From assembly GCA_039666455.1 (NCBI GenBank), contig JAVSLW010000027.1:1-64000 (forward strand): 64,000 nt of DNA, written 5' to 3'. Under the pieces are notes generated by a model. The model was not told the DNA's origin. It made no database searches and was given only the letters and a program-made list of their open reading frames with translations. Both the position numbers and the translations under genes were made by a program. Numbering within the stretch: position 1 is the stretch's first letter; each line of letters begins with the position of its first letter. Origin of the DNA: Methanobacterium sp. (lineage in GTDB: Archaea; Methanobacteriota; Methanobacteria; Methanobacteriales; Methanobacteriaceae). Below, piece by piece: positions 27,806 to 34,966 of this stretch.

Positions 27806-28757
27806 CCCTTATTTTATGTGTGGGAATAGAAAAATAAAATGTTGCTCCTTTATCTGGTTCTCCTTCTCCCCAGACCGTCCCACCATGTCTTCTAATCACT
27901 CTTTGAACAATGGAAAGTCCAACACCTGTTCCTTCAAATTCATCTGCACCATGTAACCTCTGGAATAAGCCGAAGAGCTTATCTTTGTATTTCATGTCAA
28001 AGCCCACACCATTGTCCTTCACAAAATATGTGGTTTCATTTTTTCCATTTTTTGCACCTACTTCAATTATTCTTTCATCCTCTGGCTCTGTAAACTTAAA
28101 TGAATTGGAAATAAGGTTACTGAAGACCTGTTGGAGCAGTGCCAGGTCTCCATAAGCTGGAGGAATATGTTCCAATTTCAGGTGCACATTTTGAGATTGT
28201 GATGATGATTTCTGTTCTTCAAACACTCTTTTTACAAGTTCTTCCATATCTACGTCTCTAAATTTCATTTCCTGACGGCTTGCACGGGATAATAAAAGGA
28301 TATCATCAATAAGCTGTCCCATCTTATGGGTATTTTCTCGAATAATGTTCAACAGTCTTTTACCTTCACTGTCCAGTTCATCTTCGTAGTCTTCCATCAA
28401 AATACGGGAAAATCCATCAATAGCTCTAAGTGGAATCCTCAGATCATGTGAAACTGAATATGCAAATGCTTCAAGTTCTTCATTGGCATCTTTAAGCTTT
28501 TCTGTCCGCTTTTTAAGTTTTTCATTCATTTTATTAAGAATTCTCACTTTCTCTATTCTTTCAAACAAAAAAGCAACCATGATCACTATTAAAAGTACCA
28601 TTAACACCCTAAAATAATCTTCAGTAATTATGCCTCTTAATCCTAATGAAATTAGCAGTATAAAAATTACAAGTCCTATTAAAATTGCAGGAGCAAGCCA
28701 TGCTTTATTTCCCTGCCCAAACTCATGGAATGCTCTCAATGTTCTCACCGTAATCAA
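27786..28757 (-). CDS. Membrane sensor histidine kinase
   Basis: 323 residues. Two hydrophobic helices (about 20-40 and 48-65) with almost no external loop, then a short coiled coil and a HisKA domain with phospho-His in [15 protein letters not shown], and a HATPase with NLISNSFKF (N box), DNGVGFD (G1), FGLFQRLHG and GTGVGLSI (G2). The HisKA motif is of the type found in phytochrome-like kinases that pair with Rcp1-like receivers, which fits the receiver encoded next. The lack of an extracellular domain suggests a membrane or internal stimulus. Confidence 0.9.
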   Translation of the reverse strand: MITVRTLRAFHEFGQGNKAWLAPAILIGLVIFILLISLGLRGIITEDYFRVLMVLLIVIMVAFLFERIEKVRILNKMNEKLKKRTEKLKDANEELEAFAYSVSHDLRIPLRAIDGFSRILMEDYEDELDSEGKRLLNIIRENTHKMGQLIDDILLLSRASRQEMKFRDVDMEELVKRVFEEQKSSSQSQNVHLKLEHIPPAYGDLALLQQVFSNLISNSFKFTEPEDERIIEVGAKNGKNETTYFVKDNGVGFDMKYKDKLFGLFQRLHGADEFEGTGVGLSIVQRVIRRHGGTVWGEGEPDKGATFYFSIPTHKIRDEENGF

Positions 28758-28774
28758 TAGCCTGTAACAGCTTC

Positions 28775-29086
28775 TTAAAATTTATTTTTATCTTTTATCT
28801 TCTTTTTAAGTAAAAAGTTAATATCAATCAGATATTTCCCTTCCTCATCAGAGACGATTATGGAATCATCCTCTAAAAGCGCTGGAAGATCCACTTCATA
28901 GATCCCATGGTCATGGACCATAATGGTTTCAACAGATTTTCCATGGGGCTTTTCTTTTCTGTCCTCTTTATCCTCAGGATGATACTCAAAAAAATGACTT
29001 CCACACTCTGGACATCCTTTAAGAATATCCTCTGGACATCCTTTAAATAATGCGCCGCATTTAATGCATAGATGCACCACTATCAC
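28775..29086 (-). CDS. Zinc-ribbon protein of the DUF2073/Era-like GTPase gene set
   Basis: 103 residues. N-terminal zinc ribbon ([13 protein letters not shown] ... [10 protein letters not shown]) then an acidic/basic linker and a C-terminal part ([18 protein letters not shown]) that looks like a small beta domain. It overlaps the DUF2073 gene by 26 bases in another frame and follows an Era-like GTPase gene; this trio recurs in archaea, so the three products probably act together. Biochemical role not known to me. Confidence 0.7.
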   Translation of the reverse strand: MIVVHLCIKCGALFKGCPEDILKGCPECGSHFFEYHPEDKEDRKEKPHGKSVETIMVHDHGIYEVDLPALLEDDSIIVSDEEGKYLIDINFLLKKKIKDKNKF

Positions 29087-29426
29087 CAGTATCTGCTATC
29101 ATTGAAAGGAAGTTCGACCTTTTCTTTACTGTTTTCATGAGATTAGCAGGTCCAATTATGGTCAGTCCAACTGCTTTTTTGGACATTCCCAAAAAAGATC
29201 TTTTATTCTTCTCAAGGGTATATATATCGATTCCCACAAAATTTTCAATATCTATCTCCCTCATGGTGGTTTCTATAAGTTCTGCCTCTTCTTCAGGGGT
29301 TAATCCTCCTTCAATAACTACAAGGTCTCCTCCTTTAACTCTGTCTACAATCATTGAAACCTTTTCTATGCTGCTATAAGATCGAAGAGCGTCTGAAGAT
29401 AGAAAATCCATTTTTAAACTATTCAT
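29061..29426 (-). CDS. DUF2073 family protein
   Basis: 121 residues, alpha/beta, no membrane segment. Visible conserved blocks: [32 protein letters not shown] and [16 protein letters not shown]. Domain of unknown function conserved in euryarchaea. Flanked by the Era-like GTPase gene (31 bases upstream) and overlapping the zinc-ribbon gene, which supports a shared operon. Confidence 0.75.
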   Translation of the reverse strand: MNSLKMDFLSSDALRSYSSIEKVSMIVDRVKGGDLVVIEGGLTPEEEAELIETTMREIDIENFVGIDIYTLEKNKRSFLGMSKKAVGLTIIGPANLMKTVKKRSNFLSMIADTGDSGASMH

Positions 29427-29457
29427 TTTTTAAACCTCTGAATCTATCCGGTAATCC

Positions 29458-30078
29458 CTATTTAAATCTCTTTACCATGGCATCATAAAGATCCCCTGTA
29501 TTTTCACCATGCAAAGCAGAAATTGGCACTACTGTGTGCTGGGGAAACACTGATGCTATACGTTCAGGAGAAGATTCTGGAATATCAATTTTATTGGCCA
29601 CAATAACAAAGGGAATTTTTCGGGCTTCTAAATTTCCAATTATGGTTATATTAGCCTGTGTCAGCGGATCTTTAGTGGCATCTACAACCAGAAGAACGCC
29701 CGTAACATCATCTAACCATTTAATAGCCTCTATAATTCCTTTTGTAGCTTCTTTTGCCCTTTCCTTTGCTTCTGCTTCTGATAAACCATACTGCAAAAAA
29801 TTCTTGTAGTCTATTTTAGTTGCTATTCCTGGCGTATCTATTATATCAAAATCCAGTTCAACACCGTTATGCTTTATACTCACTTTTTCCTGTCTGTAAA
29901 CTCTTCTGGTTTCATGAGGAATCTCTGATACTAATCCCAGGGGTTTCCCTAACCAGTCACTGGTCATGGTGTTTGCAAGTGTGGTTTTCCCTGAATTTGG
30001 ATGACCGTATAGTCCTATCTTTAGTTTTTTGTCTTTACCAAGAAGTCTGTTTAAGAATCTTCTGAAAATGTTATGCAT
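29458..30078 (-). CDS. Era-like GTP-binding protein
   Basis: 206 residues. GTPase motifs: G1 GHPNSGKTT, a G2-region Thr in HETRR, G3 DTPG, G4 NKID, G5 SALHG. A short basic N-terminal helix precedes the G domain; no KH domain is visible, unlike bacterial Era. The ATG at 30078 lies six bases past the stop of the hydrolase gene, with a GTGAT-like site; a longer frame from 30120 overlaps that gene and is less likely. First of the GTPase, DUF2073, zinc-ribbon set. May act in ribosome or RNA-related processes by analogy only. Confidence 0.85.
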   Translation of the reverse strand: MHNIFRRFLNRLLGKDKKLKIGLYGHPNSGKTTLANTMTSDWLGKPLGLVSEIPHETRRVYRQEKVSIKHNGVELDFDIIDTPGIATKIDYKNFLQYGLSEAEAKERAKEATKGIIEAIKWLDDVTGVLLVVDATKDPLTQANITIIGNLEARKIPFVIVANKIDIPESSPERIASVFPQHTVVPISALHGENTGDLYDAMVKRFK

Positions 30079-30082
30079 CCTA

Positions 30083-30778
30083 TCACTCTTTATATATTTG
30101 CCCAGGTTCAAGAATAACAACCCTCATATCTTTGTTTTTTAATTCAACACGATCTTTAAATTCTTCGCTGTCCTGCTCTATTACAGGAAACGTATTATAA
30201 TGCATGGGTATTAAAACTTCCGGGTTAATCCATTCTGCAGCTATTGAGGCTTCAAATGGCCCCATGGTGTACCTGTCACCAATTGGCAGAAGTGCAATGT
30301 CGACTTTGTAGATATCTCCTATCACTGTTTTCATATCTCCGAATAAACCTGTATCTCCAGAGTGGTATATCTTTCTGCCGTTTTCCATGTGGAGTATATA
30401 ACCGCAGGAGCTTCCTCCAGCCCCTATTTCTTCTATAAAGTCCATATCAGATGAATGGGTGGAATTAACCATGGTTATTTTTGTGTTATGAGTTTGGACT
30501 GTGCCTCCTATGTTCATTCCCATAGTTTCAAAACCCTGTTTTGCAAGATACACTGAATGTTCGTGGTTACTTACGATTACGGCCCCTGTTCGGTTTGCAA
30601 TCTCCATTGTATCTCCAAAATGATCTGCATGTCCATGTGTAACACATATTATGTCTGCATCAGCTTCTTCCACTGTAACCGGGCAAACTGGATTATTGCT
30701 GATAAAAGGGTCTATCAATATCTTTAAATTTTCATAGTTTATCTGGAATGCAGAATGTCCAAGCCATCTTATTTCCAT
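30083..30778 (-). CDS. Metallo-beta-lactamase fold metal-dependent hydrolase (UPF0173)
   Basis: 231 residues. [11 protein letters not shown] at the N terminus, the zinc motif [18 protein letters not shown], and a later GDTGLFGDM and [13 protein letters not shown] segment (LIPMHYNTF) supply the metal ligands of the UPF0173/UlaG-like family. Cytoplasmic; substrate unknown. It immediately precedes the Era-like GTPase gene and follows a membrane-linked protein gene by 15 bases on the same strand. Confidence 0.85.
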   Translation of the reverse strand: MEIRWLGHSAFQINYENLKILIDPFISNNPVCPVTVEEADADIICVTHGHADHFGDTMEIANRTGAVIVSNHEHSVYLAKQGFETMGMNIGGTVQTHNTKITMVNSTHSSDMDFIEEIGAGGSSCGYILHMENGRKIYHSGDTGLFGDMKTVIGDIYKVDIALLPIGDRYTMGPFEASIAAEWINPEVLIPMHYNTFPVIEQDSEEFKDRVELKNKDMRVVILEPGQIYKE

Positions 30779-30793
30779 TAATCATGTCTCCAG

Positions 30794-31984
30794 TTAATTA
30801 TTTAAACCAAGATCTATTTCCTGTGATAGTTTCCATGCTTCTTCAAACATTCTTTCAATCTCTTCAATTGACCTTTGATCCTTATAGATCACCCCAACTT
30901 CAAAACTCTCGTATATAGGATCTGTGGATATTATCAAACCATTATCTTTATCTGAAACAATTGCCACAGTATGAACATGGGGCATGGTTCTTATTTTAAC
31001 ATTATTTTCCATTAAAAGCTTTATAAGTTCGACTGAGGCGTCATCATCCAGACTTGCCTCCTGTAAAATTATTTTACTTTCAGTTTCCATAAATCTCTTT
31101 AAAATGCTGATATCTATGTTACGAACCCATGGATACATCATCAATACTTTTTTACTGGCCTTTAAAACAGTGTCCTGCATGGTGCCCTGCACGTCTTTAG
31201 AATCAAATGACCATATTATGCCTGGATCTTTAGATTCGGATTTAATTTTATTTAAGGTTCCTTTAAAAGAATCAAGGCGTTCTTCAATTAAATTTTCAAT
31301 GTCTGAAGTGTTTTTAAAGTAATTTTCTTTCAACCGGTTTAATCTGTCCTTTACATAATGATCTTTAGTTTTATCGTCCTTCACACTTTTACTCACTGAA
31401 GGAGGTGTTTTTACAGGTGCAGCTTTTTTTTCTTTATGAACCACTTCTAACTTTTTTGCTTTATTATCTAATAGGGATTTAGTAGAAACGGGCTTTATCT
31501 CCGGGGGAATGATCTCTGGTTTATTTTCCGGAGCTTTTGGAGCTTTTTGGATACTGAAATCAGGCTTTTTATCGACTAACACCCTTTTAGGTTCAATTTT
31601 TTTAGAAACAACCGGTTTTTCTGGCGCCTGCTTAATATTCTTCTTTTTATCAGTGATCAATCTTTTAATAGGGGATTCTTCAGACTTTTTTGAAACCTTT
31701 GGCTTTATTTTGTGGAGGGGTTCAGGCATTTTTTTAGGTTTAATAACGCTTTTGGTACTCTCAGCCGATTTTTTAGATCTTAAAACCTTTTCAGGCGGGG
31801 TTTTAAATTCAGCCATACTGACCTTACTTCCAAAAATAATAACTGGCAGCGCCCCTAAAACTGTAAGAACTAAACCTATAAAGAAAAATGAGATGCTGGG
31901 AGGGGTTTTAAATCCATAAGACATTGCATAAAAACCTCCAATAACTAACACCACTCCGAAAGCTGCAAGAACTATATTGATCAT
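30794..31984 (-). CDS. Membrane-anchored protein with Lys/Pro-rich linker and C-terminal PLD/TrmB-like sensor domain
   Basis: 396 residues. Two N-terminal hydrophobic helices (about 3-20 and 30-52), then about 150 residues of Lys/Pro/Ser-rich low-complexity linker, a coiled coil (NRLKENYFKNTSDIENLIEERL), and a C-terminal alpha/beta domain (about 255-385: VLKASKKVLMMYPWVRNID, MPHVHTVAIVSDKDNGLI, SFEVGVIYKD). The last domain resembles the effector-binding part of TrmB-like regulators, related to phospholipase D folds, but has no HxK motif. The start at 31984 follows GGAGG. Function unknown; possibly a membrane-tethered sensor. Confidence 0.6.
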   Translation of the reverse strand: MINIVLAAFGVVLVIGGFYAMSYGFKTPPSISFFFIGLVLTVLGALPVIIFGSKVSMAEFKTPPEKVLRSKKSAESTKSVIKPKKMPEPLHKIKPKVSKKSEESPIKRLITDKKKNIKQAPEKPVVSKKIEPKRVLVDKKPDFSIQKAPKAPENKPEIIPPEIKPVSTKSLLDNKAKKLEVVHKEKKAAPVKTPPSVSKSVKDDKTKDHYVKDRLNRLKENYFKNTSDIENLIEERLDSFKGTLNKIKSESKDPGIIWSFDSKDVQGTMQDTVLKASKKVLMMYPWVRNIDISILKRFMETESKIILQEASLDDDASVELIKLLMENNVKIRTMPHVHTVAIVSDKDNGLIISTDPIYESFEVGVIYKDQRSIEEIERMFEEAWKLSQEIDLGLNN

Positions 31985-32033
31985 TTGATGCCTCCAATTA
32001 TATCTTCTTTTCATCCATTATAAACATTGCTCT

Positions 32034-33176
32034 TTAATTCTGCACTTTTAATATAATATCTGCTGCCCTATCAGTTCCATTATACCTGGAAAATTCTTTT
32101 TTAATATTATCTATTTTCCTTATTAAATCTTCATCCTTTAAAATATTACTTATATCCTCTGCAAGTTCTCTGGGGTTAATCCTATTTATTTTTCTTACAT
32201 AGGAAATTCCATATTTTTTCATGGCCAACGCATTTTTAAGCTGTTCAGAATGGTTTTCAACAGGCACAATAATGCTTGGAATACCAATTGAGGCAATTTC
32301 CATGGTTGTAGTGTGGCCGGCAAGGCTTACTATGACATCAGAAATTTTCATCCATTCTGTGATATTTTCTAAAAACTTCTTTTTTATTATTTTATCTGAA
32401 TCTGGAATAAAATCAGGATCAATCTGGGGGCCGGTTATCATTATTATTTTATCGCAGTCTATTTCTTTGGATGCCTCATAGATGATCTTAAGCAGCTTTT
32501 TTCCAAATTCACTCCCTCCAACAGTGACCAGAACTATTTTTTCATCCTCTTTAAAACCTGATTTTCTCCTGATTTCCTTTTTATCCCCTATTTTATCAGG
32601 GTCCTGTTTAAGAAATGGCCCTGTGAAAATGGTTTTTTCCTTTAGCTTGGGAGGTACTTCTATGGAATTTTCAATATCTGGAATTAAAATAGCACTGCAC
32701 AGCTTTAAAACATCCTTAATAAATCTTTTAAGCCCATTTTCAAGGTATTCCATTGTTTTTTCATCAGGATAAAGTCTGGAAAAGTTAAGGGTTAATTCGT
32801 TGGTGACCATGATGCATGGTATTCCCAGAACTTTTGCGGTTATAGGGACAGAATAATGTGCATCTGCAACAATAACGTCTGGTTTGAATTTTTTTATTAT
32901 TTTTGATTCATGATATATACTTTTAAGGAAAATGAAAGGAGTATCTATGGATTTTCTGGCAGTGTACTTAATATCAAACCCCTCGTTATCTCCATAGAAT
33001 TTAATATCGGGCAATTTAGCTGTTTTGTACTTTCCCTGCGCTTTTAACCTTTCATAGCCAGATCCGTAACTTGCAAACGCCACCTCCGCGTTTCTTTTCT
33101 GAAGTTTCTCTGCAAGGGCTATAGAGCGGGATATATGTCCCATACCTATGCCGCAGGGCATCATAAGTACTTTCAT
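32034..33176 (-). CDS. MurG-like glycosyltransferase (GT-B, family 28 type)
   Basis: 380 residues. MPCGIGMGHISRSIALAEKL at the N terminus (acceptor-side glycine loop), VADAHYSVP, VTVGGSEFGKKLL at the domain junction, and a nucleotide-sugar site SDVIVSLAGHTTTMEIASIGIPSIIVP resembling MurG and related enzymes. Methanobacteriales make pseudomurein or surface glycans, so a sugar transfer from a UDP-sugar to a lipid-linked or cell-wall acceptor is plausible; acceptor unknown. Cytoplasmic face, no clear membrane helix. Confidence 0.8.
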   Translation of the reverse strand: MKVLMMPCGIGMGHISRSIALAEKLQKRNAEVAFASYGSGYERLKAQGKYKTAKLPDIKFYGDNEGFDIKYTARKSIDTPFIFLKSIYHESKIIKKFKPDVIVADAHYSVPITAKVLGIPCIMVTNELTLNFSRLYPDEKTMEYLENGLKRFIKDVLKLCSAILIPDIENSIEVPPKLKEKTIFTGPFLKQDPDKIGDKKEIRRKSGFKEDEKIVLVTVGGSEFGKKLLKIIYEASKEIDCDKIIMITGPQIDPDFIPDSDKIIKKKFLENITEWMKISDVIVSLAGHTTTMEIASIGIPSIIVPVENHSEQLKNALAMKKYGISYVRKINRINPRELAEDISNILKDEDLIRKIDNIKKEFSRYNGTDRAADIILKVQN

Positions 33177-33363
33177 GTTGTTCTGGCCTTTAAATGTATT
33201 TTATAAGTGAAATTTAAGTCCTATTTCTGGCTTTTAATGTGTATTACTATTTTTTGAATTAATAAGGGGTTTTTGATGAATTAAAATGATAAAGAAAATT
33301 TATCATGTATTATAACAGTTTTTATATACTATTAAATAGAATATCATAATGAGGTGTCTTACA

Positions 33364-33543
33364 ATGGAGTTTATAAGAGATGAAGGGGGACAGGGAGCGG
33401 CGGAGTACATTTTGCTTTTCGGAGGAGTGATTGTTATTGCAATACTTGTATTATTAATTTACAGAGATTATATAAAAACCACTAATCCTCTTAATGCTGC
33501 TGGAGACTTAGATAAAGTTAGAGCAAATATGCCTACTAATTAA
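33364..33543 (+). CDS. Class III signal-peptide pilin-like protein 1
   Basis: 59 residues. A short charged leader MEFIRDEGG precedes QGAAEYILL (the Q-x-S/A-x-E-x3-L processing motif cut before Gln) and a hydrophobic helix [14 protein letters not shown], then a 25-residue polar tail. Such proteins are processed by an EppA-type peptidase and assembled like type IV pili. GAGGTG lies before the ATG at 33364, and a TATA element TTTTTATATACT lies at about 33316-33327. Three further pilin genes follow within 1.6 kb. Confidence 0.85.
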   Translation: MEFIRDEGGQGAAEYILLFGGVIVIAILVLLIYRDYIKTTNPLNAAGDLDKVRANMPTN

Positions 33544-33557
33544 TCGTTTTTAATATC

Positions 33558-34124
33558 TTATTCACAGGAGTTTATATAGCTAATAAGGTTCTTTAATAAG
33601 TCAGCAGACCCTTCCTCGTTACTTAAACTCCATGCAAACTTGTTTATTAAAATGTTTTTCTGGTCTTTTGTCTGGTTGTTTATGTGGTACATTATTTTAT
33701 TGAAAAGAGAATTAATGTTATTTATTTCAATTTCACCATTTAAATCCTTATTCTTTAATTCTTCTATTTTCCCCCTGAAAATAGACCTAAGCCTGTAAAA
33801 TGCTTCTTTTACTTTTGATGAGTCTTTACTTTCCAGTTGATTGATTAAAAGTCCTATTTCTAACGGATTATTTTTCATCTGGCCGAATATGAGGCCTTCT
33901 GCCTTTATTGACTGGATCCTTTTCATCCCATCGTAAATATCGAAATCATAGCCTGTAATATAAATTTCACCCTCCTTTAAAAGGTTCATTAATATTTCAT
34001 TCAACGTTTTATCAGATACAGATCTGCCTGATTTCTTTCTAAGCACTTCAAGAATCTTTCTTTTAGAAAGTTCCTTTTCCTGAACTATTTCCAATGTTAT
34101 TCCCCTTAGATTATTTCCAGGCAT
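33558..34124 (-). CDS. Hypothetical protein with winged-helix-like N terminus
   Basis: 188 residues. The first 65 (GITLEIVQEKELSKRKILEV, then KTLNEILMNLLKEGEIYITGYDF) read as a winged helix; residues 80-185 are helical, charged, and have no recognised family. The start at 34124 follows GTGAGGAC; the longer frame to 34208 begins in a Tyr/His-rich stretch and lacks a ribosome site. Lying between pilin genes on the opposite strand, it could regulate them, but that is only positional inference. Confidence 0.55.
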   Translation of the reverse strand: MPGNNLRGITLEIVQEKELSKRKILEVLRKKSGRSVSDKTLNEILMNLLKEGEIYITGYDFDIYDGMKRIQSIKAEGLIFGQMKNNPLEIGLLINQLESKDSSKVKEAFYRLRSIFRGKIEELKNKDLNGEIEINNINSLFNKIMYHINNQTKDQKNILINKFAWSLSNEEGSADLLKNLISYINSCE

Positions 34125-34354
34125 AGTCCTCACGCTTTGAATTTTATATGTGAGTATATGCACAAAGTAGTATAAAAAGTAATTGTGTATGTGAGAACAA
34201 TAACTCACTGGAAATAGAATTTAGTTTAAAATGGGGTGATATAAAAAATAATAAATCATATTATGGTCTAAAAATATTAAAAAGGTATTAACACATATTT
34301 TATATATGAGTAAATTTATAAAAAACTATATAATGAAACTGGAGGTGTTGTGTT

Positions 34355-34528
34355 ATGGAATTTTTGAAAGACGAAGGTGGACAGGGAGCAGCTGAATACA
34401 TATTATTATTTGGTGGTGTCATCGTTATAGCGATAGCTGCATTGTTGATCTACCAATCTTACTTCACTGGTCAAGGTTTCGATTCTGACCAAGATATAAC
34501 ATCAGTAAGAGCCAATCTTCAAGGTTAA
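34355..34528 (+). CDS. Class III signal-peptide pilin-like protein 2
   Basis: 57 residues: MEFLKDEGG, then [10 protein letters not shown], a hydrophobic helix [14 protein letters not shown], and a short Gln/Asp-rich tail ending ANLQG. GGAGGTG is eight to nine bases before the ATG and a TATA element TTTTATATATG lies at about 34299-34309. It is a close relative of the pilins at 33364 and 34779 and probably leads a small operon with the next pilin gene, 20 bases on. Confidence 0.85.
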   Translation: MEFLKDEGGQGAAEYILLFGGVIVIAIAALLIYQSYFTGQGFDSDQDITSVRANLQG

Positions 34529-34548
34529 TTAAACTATATGGAAGTTAC

Positions 34549-34719
34549 ATGTTAGACGAAAAAGCTCAAATAAGTGCTGAAATGATCCTCTTAATGGGAG
34601 CATTACTGGTGCTTGTTATTGTAGCAGGGAACTGGATAGTCGATATTTCAAAATCGGTTGCAGGGAATGTGTCTGATGTAGTTGATTCTGCAAAGAATTC
34701 AGCGATTAATAAGATGTAA
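34549..34719 (+). CDS. Class III signal-peptide pilin-like protein 3 (divergent)
   Basis: 56 residues: MLDEKA, then QISAEMILLM, which fits the Q-x-S-x-E-x3-L class III motif, then a hydrophobic helix GALLVLVIVAGNWIV and an amphipathic Ser/Val/Lys tail. It differs from the other three pilins in motif and tail, so may be a minor or tip subunit. It starts 20 bases after pilin 2 and has only a weak GGAAG ribosome site, suggesting translation is coupled to pilin 2. Confidence 0.75.
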   Translation: MLDEKAQISAEMILLMGALLVLVIVAGNWIVDISKSVAGNVSDVVDSAKNSAINKM

Positions 34720-34778
34720 CTTCCAGCACTTATTTTTTATCTTTTTATTTTTGGTCATAGCATAAAGGAGGCATTAAT

Positions 34779-34952
34779 ATTTTTCTAAATGATGAATTTG
34801 GTCAGGGAGCAGCTGAATATATTTTATTATTTGGTGGTGTTATTGTTATTGCTATAGCTGCATTATTGATATACAATCAATACTTCACCACTCAACCAGC
34901 GTTTACCGATGCAGATTTACAATCAGTAAGATCTAACCTTCAAGGTAGTTAA
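34779..34952 (+). CDS. Class III signal-peptide pilin-like protein 4 (proposed ATT start)
   Basis: 57 residues from ATT at 34779: (I/M)FLNDEFG, then [10 protein letters not shown] and the helix [14 protein letters not shown], tail ending SNLQGS; nearly the same as pilin 2 through the helix. GGAGG (34767-34771) is followed by a 7-base spacer and ATT. Between the preceding in-frame TAG (34758-34760) and the processing motif there is no ATG, GTG or TTG, so either ATT is the start or the gene is silenced by one substitution. The coding part is intact. It converges on aglB, 14 bases away. Confidence 0.7.
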   Translation: MFLNDEFGQGAAEYILLFGGVIVIAIAALLIYNQYFTTQPAFTDADLQSVRSNLQGS

Positions 34953-34966
34953 TATTTATAATAACG

